The notes beneath the pieces were generated by a model that saw only the letters and a program-made list of their open reading frames with translations, made no database searches and was not told the origin of the DNA. From contig KN834824.1 in the NCBI GenBank assembly GCA_000827265.1, positions 172,107-236,106 on the forward strand: a DNA stretch of 64,000 nucleotides, in the 5' to 3' direction. This document shows, in pieces, positions 44,901 to 56,482 of this stretch. Numbering within the stretch: the first letter of the stretch is position 1; every line of letters begins with the position of its first letter. The translations under genes were made by a program, and so were the position numbers. Source of the DNA: Collybiopsis luxurians FD-317 M1 (Eukaryota > Basidiomycota > Agaricomycetes > Agaricales > Omphalotaceae).

Positions 44901-47900
44901 GTAAACACAAGCACCATCTTCGGCAACGACCATATCTCCATCACACCCTGCGGACGCACAAGCATCAACCACTGATTATCCAACCCACTCGATGTCCGTT
45001 GCCCTAAATCGACTTTGTTCGCCAAAGTCGAAGACGAAGAGGAGGAGGAAAGGCCGACGATGTTCTTCTCGAGCATCCCCGTATGGTCGGTAAAGAAACA
45101 CCCCGTGAGGTATTTCGACATCTAGGAAAGAAAAAACCAAGTCAGTAACTTTTTTCATTTCCTCACCATCAGTGGGTCAACTGTAACCAACCTTCCCACC
45201 CAACATACTCATATCCTTCCTCCTCACCTTCCCCATCTTCTCACCCTTCCCCTTCCCATCCTTATCCTTATCCCTTTCCCTCTCCCTCTCCTTCCCCTTC
45301 CCGTCTTTATCCTTCTCCTTATCCTTATCAGCAAAATACCCAAGAAACAACCCCATCGTATCGTCCTCCCTCAAGATCAACACATACGGATCGCTAATCG
45401 AGCACGCGCGGATTTTAGCTCGGGGCGTGTGTGGGTGGGTAGAAGAGGCGGGTCCAGAAGGAACTGCACCTGCACCCCCACCACCTCCTGCGCCTCCTAC
45501 TCCTCCTCCTAGGGCAACCGCGGTGCCTGAGGAAGAGGATTCGACGTCTTTGATTACTTGACGTTCGGTTCCGTCTATGGAGGAGAGGATTAAACATCGT
45601 ATGTCATCAAAAGAAATAAACAAATAACCCACCAATCTCCAACACCCTAATCGCCCCCGTCATCACCTGCAACACCGCCGTCCCACCAAAAAACGGCCCC
45701 GCTCCAATCGTCGTACCCGAAATACGAGCCGTAATATCGTTATTCGAGATATTCGATAACGACGTCGAAGGGATCGTTATCTATCGATTTATTCATGCAC
45801 AAGTTAGCGAAGAAAAATAATACACAAGAACAACAAAAACCAACACTCACCCTACTGAATCCCGGGCTAGGATTCGCATCCGTACTAATCACCATCCGTA
45901 TCCCCCTCTGCCCTTCTCTCTCCCTCTCCCTCTCCTTTTCCTTCTCCCCGCCCCCACTCCCAGCACTACTCCCCCCACCCCCACTACCCCCAACAAGCTT
46001 AAAACTCCACCACCCCCTCGACCCACCCAACACCCCCATCCTCCTCTTCATCCTCACCGGCAAATCCCTCTGCCACAACACAAACCCGCCCAAATGCCCC
46101 AAAGACGTAGCCGTAATCAACTGCGGAACCGGTTTATCCCCGTTCCGCGTTAACCCAAATGCCATCGAGTTGATGCTCCCGTACGAGGGGAGGTGGTCGA
46201 GGAGGGAGAGCGAGAGGGTGAGGCGGACGCGGGCTTTTGTTAGAGTGGTTTTGGTTTTGGAGGAGGAGGAGGAGATGGCTTCGGGTTTGCTGGCTGGGGT
46301 GGGTTCGGTGGTGGTGGTTGTCGTGGAGGGACCGTAGATGTCTGTAATCGAACAAGTAATATATAAGTTTTTTGAAAACCCAAAAAGGACAAGGAAATAC
46401 GAAAGTACCTTCATCGTCGTACATTTCCACATCGGCACCTGTACCGGTCCCAGCACCATGACCTTCAGTCGCCTGAGCCGCAGCAGCAGCCGAATCGTCC
46501 ATATTCACATCATCCTCCTCCGGCTCCTCCTCCTCCACAAACCCCGTCCTAAGTAAAACCGAAGGCCCCTGCGTACTCCCCACAAACACCAACTCATCCA
46601 CTCTCGCAGTAGAAGCAGACGAACCCGGAACCGTGACACACTGAACGAGACTCGGAATCGTCGTCTTCGCCACCATCTCCTTCCCAATATTCATCCCGCT
46701 CACAGCCTTCCCGTCCATCGCCAGCGTAACCGTGTACACCTCCCCGTGCACCAAAACGAGCAACAGCGTCGTATCCGAGATGAACGTCGCCTGTGCACCT
46801 TCGAGGGATAGATTCAGGTTCGACGGATTGGCGGAAGTGGGGTTTGGGTTTTTCAACGCAGACACTTCCGAAACTCTCTCCGCCCACCCATTCATAGGAA
46901 GCATAAGCTTCTTCGTCGCCTGATCGACGTACACCAAACTGTTCGTCGTCAAAACGATCAACCCACCACCGACGTTCCTCGTACAAGGTATCAACCTCTG
47001 CGCGTCGTAGGGCAAATTCTTAATCGACGTGATGACGCTGAACGTTGTAGCAGAGGACATGGATGCCGACAGTCCGTCAGCGGAAAACGAGGTAGCGGAG
47101 GCGCTGGTCATGGCGGACATGGACATGGAGAAGATGACGAGGGCGCAAGTATCCTTGGCTTCTTTCAGTCGACCCGTCCACGTCGGTCGTTCGCTGTACA
47201 AGACGGCGATGGTGGGGTTGTGAAAGCCAGGTAGGAAGACAAAGTCGATGATGTTGTGGATGGATGAGGAGACGGAGATGGGTAGTGAGAGGATGAAGGA
47301 TGGAGTGTATGGTACTCTCGACCTAACATCGTCGTCGGCGTCAGGATCGACGTCCATTTTTTGTGTGTCGTCGTGTTCGTCGTGTTCTCGACGATGAAAA
47401 GGAAGGATGGCTAGGGCGTCTTGCGGGAGGAGAAGGGCGGCGCAGCGGGAGACGGGGTCGACGCGGAGAATGGAATGGCAGGTTGGTTTGATGTCCAGAC
47501 ACTGTGGGGCTCGTTCGTATGTGTGTATTGAGACGGTTATTAGGTCGTATTGGGCCGGAGACCATTCTAATAAAGCAATCTGGACATTAAATTAGTAAAA
47601 TTAGTATTTCAACCAGTTTTGTCATGTACCTTTGCATCCTTGAACCCGACAAGCAGCCTATCCTTACCATCTTCTTCGCTGCCCAGGATCTTTACGCCTT
47701 CCAACCCAGTGACAATACCATGAAGCTTATGCGTCCGAATGTGATAAAACTTTTCAAAACCATTCACGTTCCGCAATTCGAATATTTTGAGGATATTAGA
47801 TCTGGCTACAACCAAATTGAAGATTCCTTGTTCAGATGTAGCCAGTTGAACCCACGCAGCGAATTCGACGCCCGAAGGCGCCAGAATTTCGTGGTGAAGA

Positions 47901-47908
47901 GCGTGCAT
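41914..47908 (-). CDS. CFT1: CFT1/CPSF160, cleavage and polyadenylation factor subunit
   Basis: A 6-kb gene of many exons with 50-60-bp introns. The N-terminus MHALHHEILAPSGVEFAAWV and LVVARSNILKIFEL is typical, followed by SPAQYDLITVSIHTYERAPQ, the family box LDIKPTCHSILRVDPVSRCA, VGGGLIVLTTNSLVYVDQAT, and a C-terminal CPSF_A region: NGSIAAITPVEESTAKRLQL, IVRNDYVSRPLSKDILDGNL and KQIGTEVGVV, ending TLDGPW. CPSF160 is the large scaffold of the nuclear pre-mRNA 3'-end processing complex. Internal exons carry low-complexity inserts (glycine-rich GSGSGSG-type near 44080-44200 and 44710-44760, KDKEKDKDGKGKERERERDK near 45250-45330) that look species-specific. No breaks seen. Fragments of this gene recur at 61.8-63.4 kb. 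Confidence 0.92.
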
Positions 47909-48329
47909 CCCTCCTCAATTTAACCAGGGTCAAGCTGAAGGAGGAGGGTCAGTTTTTAGAGCGAGATTCCGCTGGATTTTGAGTAAAATTTGGGCTGGAA
48001 TTCTTCTTAAATTGGCATTGGAACGGGTCCGAGATGGGATGCGGGAGCAAGTCCGAAAATTCAATGCACGTGACTTTCAAGTGACAGGGTTAAGCGCGTT
48101 CGAAGCGCTTTCGAAGCGCTAACGCGTATACTGTATAACGACACTAGCGTCGACTTGCACGGCAACGCTCGCTACCTCCCACAGCTCGTCAAGAAAACCT
48201 AGATGATCCTAACATGTACCATGAGCATCCTTTGGTGCCTATTTTGGTCCAAAATGTGAATCGATGGCTTTCCATCTCCTTCACCTGCCCTTAATTTTCC
48301 AAGCACTTTTTCGAGTCTTTATCATCAAT
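47909..48329. promoter_or_regulatory. CFT1 upstream region with repeated TTCGAAGCGC motif
   Basis: The core at about 48096-48125 reads gcgcgttcgaagcgctttcg followed by aagcgctaacgcg: two ttcgaagcgc direct copies that also form overlapping palindromes (ttcgaa, agcgct). It lies about 200 bp upstream of the CFT1 start codon. A regulatory role is inference. The proximal 150 bp (47909-48053) is duplicated at 63.1-63.4 kb. Confidence 0.4.
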
Positions 48330-49465
48330 CGGTTGTTTATCTTCACTGGAACATGTCAAAGTCCTCCAAACAAGCACTCTGGGATTATTGGCCAAAGATA
48401 ATGACCTTCTCCAACTCTACTTGCTACAAGATGCTCCTGCTCTTCGCTACCTTTCGCTCAATCGTGTCCCCAGAAAGTCAAGCGAATTTTCTGGGAAGTT
48501 TCCTTGGAAACGGATCACCCACTTAACACTGGACGCAGACAATGGAACCGTTTTCCGAGCTCTCCAGTACTGTCCCAATCTCCTGTCCGTCTCATATACG
48601 AATGTCCACCACAATCGAATAGCGCTGAAATGCAAGCCGAGACACGTCGTACCTCAAGGATCCAGAGACGAGAAAGATACCGGATACAACATGCTCAAGC
48701 TGCTTATAACCTCTCTTACTCTTCCTTGCGTTGAAACCATCAGCTTGACAACTCGAGGTTCTGATATCGTCAAGGCACTGTTTTCCGGTCCCAATCCGCA
48801 TCGCTAGATCATAGAATGGCTGAAGGACCCCGAGGTAGAGGTCTCGAATTTACATCTTTTCTCCGGAACTTGGCCACGAGACACTTTTTGTGTTCTTCAA
48901 TTGTTCGAGTCACATCACCACGTTGGAGATCAAGGCTATTCCGGTATCAGACGGCGACCTGATACTCGTACTTTATCGTTTGCCCAGCTGCAGAATCTGG
49001 TCATTCATGAGCGCCCTTGGGCTAAGGAACTAGATAACTATATCACCCTTACTCACCAATTCCTAGAATGTCTACGCCGTCCTTGACCCACCTTCTCTAC
49101 ATTCAAATTGCCACTTAAATCGCAAGGGATCCTTGTTCCAAAGCTCAGACGACCGGAACTTGGTGTTTGGGATGCATAGTATTTCAGTGAAATAGAGTTA
49201 GTTGGGATGCTAATGTCTTGCTGGGTTCCAGATCTGGCTCACTGGGTAGATATTGGTGTTGAATGTTTGTAGGCTTCATGTCTCTACGGAAAAGTTGACG
49301 GAGGATACGCATCGAGAGTTAGAGTATCTTCGGCTTGCTGGTCTTCAGGTCGAGGTATTTGAAGAAACAGAGGACAAGGATTATTCCGAAGACAGTGGCG
49401 AGGAAAGTGAGGGAGAAAGCGAGGATGTTTGGGATAGAGTCAGCATGGCAAACTGTGAGCTTTGA
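48330..49465 (+). pseudogene. LRR region of an F-box-type protein, broken
   Basis: The frame SSIGCLSSLEHVKVLQTSTL continues through LLQLYLLQDAPALRYLSLNR, KRITHLTLDADNGTVFRALQ and LTLPCVETISLTTRGSD, then TAG at 48805-48807, and resumes in the same frame with IIEWLKDPEVEVSNLHLFSG and LRTLSF-like text up to a stop at 49084. A later piece (ELEYLRLAGLQVEVFEETED plus acidic tail) ends at 49465. These are typical of agaricomycete F-box/LRR proteins, but the N-terminal F-box is missing. The remnant has at least one nonsense change and further breaks. Confidence 0.55.
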
Positions 49466-49692
49466 ATAGTTTTCTAGTGCTAAGTCGTACGTTGCTACTC
49501 AAAATGAGGCTGTTAACTGCCCTGGAATACAAATGGAGAAATGTACAAATGGGCAAATGTACCTCAAATCACTTCATATCTAGACTTGCACAAGGTAACA
49601 TAAAATTTATGCGCTTTATTCTGTTACCTGAAAATTCGTACCCAGTATGCAGAAAACATCTACGGGATGAGCAAACAATATGTATATCGAAC

Positions 49693-51777
49693 TTACTTCC
49701 TTTTTTCGGCTTTCAGCTCAGTTCCATGGTCCAATTGCCAGCTTTTGGTATACATTTTGTCCTGACCAGCCTTGATTAATCTTCCAACGACAATAATTTC
49801 TAGGCTCTCAGTCTGATCGCCAGCACACTCGACAGTTACCTTATATTCATCTGCGTCTGTCCATCCAAGCATGGTACCAATCATGCGTACATGCGCCGTA
49901 GCCGAGTCCCTCTGCCGCAATGGTACCTTGGCTGCTCCGACAGGGACATGATTGGCATATATAGTGAGGTCAGTGATGATGCCATCGGAGCAGAATAGGT
50001 CATTGATGAAAATACCAGAAGTTCGTTCGGACTTCCTCCCGAAAACACCTACTCCGTGCCTTCTGTCCATCCACCAATCGCCTGTGTATGTTGACCCATC
50101 TGCATAAGTGACCGTCCCTCTACCGTGTCGCTTCCCACCAAGGACTTCGCCAACATAATGATATGACTCCCTCTCGTTATAGAGGAATGCCCAGCCATCC
50201 TCATTGATCTGAGACCAATCAAACTGTTGAATCTGTGTCAAATTGGTGGGTAATGCTCCATAGTACACCAGTCGGGGATCATTGCTTTGGGCAAGGTAAG
50301 CTGGTTTGTCACCAGCTTGGGAGAAACCATTGAGTGCCTTACGAAGCACACCTTTTTCCCCATCAAACTTTAAAAGGTTTTCTGTAAGTGTTTCATCGCA
50401 GTAGAATGATACAAATATTGCATCCTTTTCCGAGGCCTTTTTGTCTTCCTCTGCTCTCCAGCGCTGAATATTTATGACTAGAGAATCATAGGTGTTGATA
50501 ACACCGTTGAGGTTAGGGGATGGAGGAATGAGGATAACGCCAAGCATACAACGGTTTGTTTGTGTCATGAGGATAGGAAGCTCATTGATAGTGGTGAACG
50601 GCGCTTTGCAGTTCTCCGACAGAGCCTGTATATTTCCCAGAAGACCCAGCATTGACTCGTCCTCAGCGCAGTCCTTCAGATGGTTTTCCAATCCCTCTTT
50701 GATGCCATTCAAAAAATCCTCTGTTGACTCACCAGCTGCTTTTTCTCCTCCGTTGCGGAACTTGACTAGGTATTGAGCCAATGCTTGTCTAGAGCGCCCG
50801 AGAACACCATCAGAGGTATTCTTGCGCTTTCTGCAAGTTTCCATGAAGCTCGGACAGCAGTCAGAGAGTCTGCCAGGCCCTGTTTCCAGAGCTGCCAGAA
50901 TTCTAGATCTTCTTGCAGCAAAACGATATATTATATCGTAAGCCGTAAGGATGTCATGAAGCTGGTCAGCTTCAAGCTCGTGCAGAAGTTTGGTCTCAAC
51001 CATATCGTCTACAAACTGGTCGAGCGGTGTCACAATGATCTGAACAGGGACCCCTTCCCCAATCAGTGATGGCCATTTCTTCGCAAGCTCAAACAAATCG
51101 CCAACTGTAATTGGGTTATCCTGGCTGGAGATGGCGTAGTCGCCGTAGCATTTGAAGATGCAGCTGTCAGTTATGTCCCTGGATCTGACGTCGCTGTCAA
51201 CAGATGCTTTGCCCTCCGCAGAGTACAAGAACGCCATTCCCCTCATCAGCGATACAGAGAGCTCGCCATGTATCTTGGTTTGCTTTTCAGAGCTAGTTAC
51301 TTTCTCGACGATGTTCGTAATGAGGGTACCACCGTATGTAATGGCCGTGACGACGTGGGTCGCCCCTGCCTTAACTGCCCTGTTATACGCTCTCAGGGAG
51401 ATCACATCGTTGACCCCGAGCTGTAACCTCTCTACCTGCTTGCGGGTCAAGCAAATCATGGAGACTTCGTGTGTGGACACATTTGACTTGCTCGTGTTGA
51501 GGTACTGACCCGAGCCCTTTAGGTCAACTATACCAGCCAGGATATTGACGGATATTTCGGCACTGATATCAAGGGCGCTGGCACGATCAGAGACTGTTCT
51601 GATGTCTTTATATTCAATGCCGTTGGATGGGTTTGGGACAATCTGCTTGTTCTCCAGTATCTTGTCATCAAAGAGCTGCAGATTCAAAAAATGCTCTGAA
51701 GAAGCACTGTAAAGCTGACCGAGGAAGGCTGCTCGCCCCAAGGCAGGAAGTTCCATCTCATCTGATCTGAGCCCCAT
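49693..51777 (-). CDS. SNTX/verrucotoxin-like protein with MORN repeats, copy 1
   Basis: Single 2,085-bp coding exon, 694 residues, starting MGLRSDEMELPALGRAAFLG. The start is supported by a 5' UTR intron (51781-51832, GTACGT...ACAG) also present in copy 2. The N-terminal part (ALGRAAFLGQLYSASSEHFL, GSGQYLNTSKSNVSTHEVSM, AITYGGTLITNIVEK) matches the MACPF/CDC-like domain of stonustoxin/verrucotoxin-like proteins. A helical middle (ALETGPGRLSDCCPSFMETC) and a thioredoxin-like SNTX segment (MLGVILIPPSPNLNGVINTY) follow, then MORN motifs (YHYVGEVLGGKRHGRGTVTY, YADGSTYTGDWWMDRRHGVG) and a C-terminal beta-rich domain. There is no signal peptide, so it is probably cytosolic. The fish members are venom proteins, but the fungal role is unknown. 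The gene appears intact. It lies head to head with copy 2, with an AIG1-type GTPase between. Confidence 0.68.
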   Translation of the reverse strand: MGLRSDEMELPALGRAAFLGQLYSASSEHFLNLQLFDDKILENKQIVPNPSNGIEYKDIRTVSDRASALDISAEISVNILAGIVDLKGSGQYLNTSKSNVSTHEVSMICLTRKQVERLQLGVNDVISLRAYNRAVKAGATHVVTAITYGGTLITNIVEKVTSSEKQTKIHGELSVSLMRGMAFLYSAEGKASVDSDVRSRDITDSCIFKCYGDYAISSQDNPITVGDLFELAKKWPSLIGEGVPVQIIVTPLDQFVDDMVETKLLHELEADQLHDILTAYDIIYRFAARRSRILAALETGPGRLSDCCPSFMETCRKRKNTSDGVLGRSRQALAQYLVKFRNGGEKAAGESTEDFLNGIKEGLENHLKDCAEDESMLGLLGNIQALSENCKAPFTTINELPILMTQTNRCMLGVILIPPSPNLNGVINTYDSLVINIQRWRAEEDKKASEKDAIFVSFYCDETLTENLLKFDGEKGVLRKALNGFSQAGDKPAYLAQSNDPRLVYYGALPTNLTQIQQFDWSQINEDGWAFLYNERESYHYVGEVLGGKRHGRGTVTYADGSTYTGDWWMDRRHGVGVFGRKSERTSGIFINDLFCSDGIITDLTIYANHVPVGAAKVPLRQRDSATAHVRMIGTMLGWTDADEYKVTVECAGDQTESLEIIVVGRLIKAGQDKMYTKSWQLDHGTELKAEKRK

Positions 51778-52472
51778 GGTCTGTAGAGATCTGAGTTCAA
51801 AACCACGAGTTATCAACCAACCATGTACGTACCACACTGTGTTTGCAGAATAGCGATTAAGGGTCTTGAGAGGTATGGGTAATTATAAGGTTGTATTTCC
51901 TGTTCCGCGAAGAATGCAAACCAGTGCCCCACCATCAGAACGCGGCTGGAATATATGTCCATGAGTCCTGTGCGCGTTGGCTTCAATCTCAGGAGTTCAT
52001 TCATCCTGTCAGCTTATTTTCACCTAGCATTCCTCCTGTCCATCCATATTTGGAGTCTCCTGCATACCCCAAGGTCGTCCAAACTAAAATACCGGTCCCT
52101 AAACCCACGCGAACTCCGGGCCAACCTGAAGAAGCAGTGGAGGTACAGACAGCTTTTTGAAATAGATTTCACAAGCTGGTTCGGTTTGGTATACTGTCGG
52201 TGCTAGTGTCTTTGCGTTGGAGGTTTCTTTCGGCGACGAATCCTAGCGGAATTCGATCTGTTGAGTGATAGCCGCTAATCATGCATCATTCATGCTATTG
52301 CACTCAACGACAGGTTCGATGCTAGCGGAATGAAGTTCTGCAGATAATACTAGCTGTCAACATGAATATACCTTTTGCGTTGGTATTATGATCAGGATCT
52401 TGCCGTTCGCGTCACTGAATGCACCAAGAACTAGAAATTACTCTTATTGTAGGTTACTGTTGCATTTTGAGC

Positions 52473-52700
52473 ACTTCGTAAGGGGTGGGACAGTGGGACA
52501 AATCATACGAAATTTATTTTTCGTAAGCGCCTGTTGGACGCCGGGACATGAAGGAATTTACGAAATTTAACTACTATAAAAAGCTAAGCGCCCACGGGCG
52601 CCTGGGAAAATCTTCGTAAGAGCTTGATTGGACACCGGACAGGGCGGGACATTTCGTTTCGTAAGATGCCCTGCGGACACAGGACATAGGAAGTGCTTAA
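52473..52700 (+). repeat. clustered TTCGTAAG...GGACA repeats
   Basis: ttcgtaag occurs at about 52475, 52520, 52613 and 52659 (spacing about 45, 93 and 46 bp). Copies 2 to 4 are followed by gcg/agc/atg and gccctg- or ttg-like text with ggacaccgggaca-type words. Between them inverted atacgaaattta and ttacgaaatttaa words occur. Confidence 0.55.
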
Positions 52701-53398
52701 AATGGGACAGTAATCGTTGCCAGAGTATCCATTTCTTTATCTAGTTGTATGCATTTGCCTCCATATGTTTCTGTTTCATCTCATACATCTCACTTGATAG
52801 TTGTATATATATGTATTTCCGTTGATTCTGTGCGCTGGTCAGATCAACCACTCTCGAGGAGGACCCTGTTCTATGTTTCAATTGATCTGTAGGGTGCTCG
52901 CTCTGATACAGTGAAATCCACCCTTTCTTCTAGGTTTTCTTTTGTAATGAAATTGCAATTAAGTCTAGCTGCTCTGACACCTTCAATGAATCTCGCTCTC
53001 ACTCTCCCCCTAAAAGCGGGAGCGTGTGAAACAGCGAGACGATGGTGGTTTAAAAAAAGCTTAGTATGTTCCGTCTCATAATTGGCTCAGACATATGTGC
53101 TGGAAACAGCGGCGCCGTGTATATTATTATTATTATGTATTAGTAGACTGACAGCTTACTTTATCAAGACCCTAACAGGATTCCTACCTTCTGCCTTGCT
53201 CCTAATCAGCTGAGAGTTAGATCATCACTTGACTGCCGTTCAGTTATAGTGGAAGTAGCCGAAGCAAGAAGTAGTGAAATTCTCTCAATTGTCCACATGA
53301 ACGAGAACATCAAACCGCGCGCATTCACGCCAGAAGTATGGAGGTCCTTATTGGACAAAAATACTTTGTCCCTGGGAGTCCCAAATTAGCGACATATT

Positions 53399-53468
53399 GT
53401 ACCGTACCGTGCCGGTGCCGTATCCGTATGCGGCAGAATCTGACCGTACCGTATACAGTACGTACGGT
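53399..53468. repeat. CCGTAC-rich block
   Basis: gtaccgtaccgtgccggtgc, tatccgtatgcggc and ccgtaccgtatacagtacgt with imperfect dyad symmetry (ccgtac...gtacgg). Similar ccgtaa/gtacc words occur in the 24.3-24.6 kb inverted-repeat element. Confidence 0.45.
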
Positions 53469-53598
53469 GAAGAGTCCTAGATAGTCCGGACGACTTGTAT
53501 CATGTCTTGGGTAGGCTGTATGATGGAGTGTGCATACAAAATCTTCGAAATTCAAATCCTATAAGCTAAATTCGCTACTAGATATCTATCCTTTCCCT

Positions 53599-54408
53599 GT
53601 CCAGCTCATTTTGCACGTCTCGCTTCAGCCCTTCATCTTTCTACCAAGTACTTGATCCCTCATCTTCGTCAACAATGCCTCGAACGCCTCACTCTGGATC
53701 GGCCTTGTACTCTAGAAGCCTGGGATGCTCGCGAAAACGAAGCTCTTGGTCCGAACACCTGCCATTCTCCCAGACAATACACTCCTCATCCAACTTTAAT
53801 CATATCTCGCTATAGAACTCAGCCTAGACCAGTTCCTACCTAGTGCATTCTACGACCTCTCAAGATATGGCCCAAGCAAAATCATGTATGGAACACCTGG
53901 CATCAAATCAATCTTAGTTTCTCCAGACGAAGAACCGCGATACGTTTGTCTCTCCAACCAACTTCTCGTACAAACGCTGCGTGGGTGTGAATGTGCTCAA
54001 CATCTTCTGATCGATTTCCTTTCGATCCATGTCGAAAACCGTCAACCTTCTGTGAAATGCTTGTATCGTCATCCACTGCATCCCTCTCTTATAAAGTCAC
54101 ACCCTTGCGTCCAAGGTTTACAGCAAATCTACTTTGACACTTTTCATTGTATCGGAGGTGTTTCTATTGGGCATGATGCTGATCCGTTGTTTACTCTGAA
54201 TCAAACGATGGAAAGGCCGACCAAACCGGATCGGATTGAGAGCGAACGGATGAAGGCTTTGATATGTAGACCCTGCAAGCTGGAGTTTCTGGCTTGTGCT
54301 AGGGGTAGAGAAGCGGCTTGGGGGTGCATTCCCAGTTGGTTCGGGCTGGAAGAGGTTCTCGAGAGATGGGGTGGCTTAGATTCTGGCAGCAGCAGTAACA
54401 ACGATTAG
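53599..54408 (+). pseudogene. BTB/POZ-type protein, C-terminal part, frameshifted
   Basis: First piece: LHLSTKYLIPHLRQQCLERL and RPCTLEAWDARENEAL, as seen after the BTB domain in agaricomycete BTB proteins. A frame change near 53800 leads to LAIELSLDQFLPSAFYDLSR and YGPSKIMYGTPGIKSILVSP. The frame then runs open to 54408 through RMKALICRPCKLEFLACARG and IPSWFGLEEVLERWGGL. The BTB core itself is missing upstream. Function of these proteins is unknown, perhaps Cullin-3 adaptors or transcription-linked. A spliced functional gene cannot be fully excluded. Confidence 0.55.
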
Positions 54409-54757
54409 AGTGACTAGGACATGGCGTGCCAGTTGCAAGTGGTTTTCTTTACTGTTAATGAAGAACGCTCCGGCTCCAGCACAGAGAAACCTAAATAACC
54501 GGGTCAGTCACGACTGGAATGACAAACCTTGGAGCAAATACCAATATCTTTCTTGAGCCTCCGAATTTTCTATAGACTTTCCGAACGTATGCAGGCCCAT
54601 ACAATCGACTAAAGGCAAAGCACTTCGATTTGAATGAGAGTATCAATCTTCTGTCACTGAAATTCGCTCTAAACAATCTTTGAAATTACTTCAACAACAA
54701 ACAAACTGTATAACATTCTGTTTCCTGGACCAGCGCATTCTACGTGATCCTTTCCAG
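54409..54757. other. intergenic
   Basis: 349 bp between convergent models; nothing recognised. Confidence 0.5.
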
Positions 54758-56482
54758 TCACCATAATCTGGCCGCAAAATTTTTGATCTTACTCTTTACA
54801 GCATCTAATTTCCCTTTCTTCCCTTCCTGAGCCTCTTCGATGATCTTTTTCTTCTTTTCCAGGCTCGCTATACGATCCGCCATCCTCTGAAGAGCATCCG
54901 GAGTTGCACCCTCCTTCTTCATCGACTGTTCGCGAAGCTTCAGCAGGCGAATTGCGGAGGAAATATAGCCACTGAAACTCCCGGATAGAGCGAGATCGTT
55001 ATACCTCTCGCACAAGTCACCGAGCTCCTTCTCAAGGTCAATTATGTCCTGCTCTAGCCCTTGAATCTCCTTCTCAACGCCCTCCATAAGTATCTCGATT
55101 TTCTCTGCCTCCGTCTTCGCATCGTCGTAGCGTTTTTTAGCGCCCTCGTCGGTCCTTTTGTCGTCTTTGATTTTCTTAACCCACTTCGACCTATAGTGCT
55201 GGTGATCCTCAGCAAGGTGTCCACAAACAGTGCACCGACACTGCAAGCCGCTACCAGTTGAGTTGAAGAAGGCCTGGCAGTTGTCACCCAGTGTCGCTCG
55301 ATCCAGAGTGAAACCGACACCACAATCGATGTGACAATTGTGGTAACAGCTGCCAGCAACACACAACGTGTTGTGCGTCGCACCGGTATTCTCGTGCTCG
55401 TAAAATGGTGTCTTGATAATCTCCTCATATGCTTCGTTCACCTTCCGTACCTAGAATATTCCATGAACTATTAGTGTCAATGTAGATCAAGAAAACTGAA
55501 AGCGCACTTGGTCCTGACTATCCTTATTTGCTCGGAGTGCTTTGAGTTTTGCACGCTTGTCTTCCGTCTGGTCCATGCGTGCAATCACATTCGAGATAGA
55601 GGCTTCAATATCAGTCGACATGATGTAGAGATCATGTATGTCATTTGTAGGCTGTGCCTTGCACTTGTCGAGGAACTGGAAGATTTGACCGAGTGTCTTC
55701 AGAGTCTTCTTGTAACTACTGCGAACGCTATCTTCCATATCCTGGAGGATATCCTCATCATATTCTTCTTTGTTTTTGAGCTTCTCCTGATACTTCTTCC
55801 ACTGCGCCAGCGGATTATTGATAGACCACATGGAGGCACTCTGCAGTGCCTCTGGTTGAAGTGAGGACTTCTCAAAATTGAACGAGAGAGGATCGGTGAC
55901 CATGGTGAATACAAACGCGATATTCTCAATGATGGAATAAGGGAACATGCCAGAGATTACAGTCAAGGCATACTCAGTAGCATTACCCAGCCGGGGTATA
56001 GTGCCGTTGGCAAGGATAAGAACGGCATCAATGATCTCGAAATTCGCTTCGATAGCGTTAGCAATGGCTTGCTTGTGCTCATTGTCCTTGTCAATACCAC
56101 GAGTATCAGCTAGACCGGGTGTATCGAGGATATTAACCGTGTTCCCATTGGCGCAGGGGATGCTATAGAAGCACGGTGCATTGGTCTGGCTTCCAGCCTG
56201 CGATCCCCCTTGCTCGTTTGCGGTGAGATGAGTCTCCTCGAATTCATTAAGCTCGATCCCCGCGCAGACATTCGCCAGCAAGTTTAACATCGAAGTCTTC
56301 CCAACACCAGTTTCTCCTATGAGAATTAGGTTAATTACTGGTTTGTTCCATGGCTTGATCGTCATCTTCCTTTCTTTAGGGGCCCTGAAGCAGTCATCAA
56401 ATGAAAACCTATCATTAAAATAATTTGGCGTTGGGAACCTACTCTGGCTTTGTTTGACCATTTGTAGCTCCGGCTGGGCCAT
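54758..56482 (-). CDS. AIG1/GIMAP-type GTPase with Cys/His cluster and coiled coil
   Basis: Start MAQPELQMVKQSQS (ATG 56480-56482). A 54-bp GTTCCC...TTCAG segment (56385-56438) is probably an intron, although its frame is open. A firm intron is 55451-55507, joining DSQDQ to VRKVNEAYEEIIK; spliced length 537 residues. G motifs: P-loop LILIGETGVGKTSMLNLLA, switch-II VNILDTPGLADTRGIDKDNE, and FVFTMVTDP in the G4 region. Downstream come a Cys/His-rich segment (HNTLCVAGSCYHNCHIDCGV, LQCRCTVCGHLAEDHQH) that probably binds zinc, then a long coiled coil (EKEIQGLEQDIIDLEKELGD) and a basic end. AIG1-family GTPases scaffold immune or membrane processes in plants and animals. Position between two SNTX-like genes suggests a joint role, which is inference. 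Confidence 0.72.

Larger units (their letters stand above)
51833..53598. other. 1.8 kb without a gene; short repeats
   Basis: Upstream of SNTX-like copy 1. Contains the TTCGTAAG repeat cluster (52473-52700), a tattattattat run near 53122 and the CCGTACCGT block (53399-53468). Confidence 0.5.

Noticed and set aside
43743..45635. Proline/serine- and glycine-rich frames on both strands inside CFT1
   Set aside because: Low-complexity inserts of CFT1 read in other frames; only the minus-strand CFT1 frame carries family motifs.
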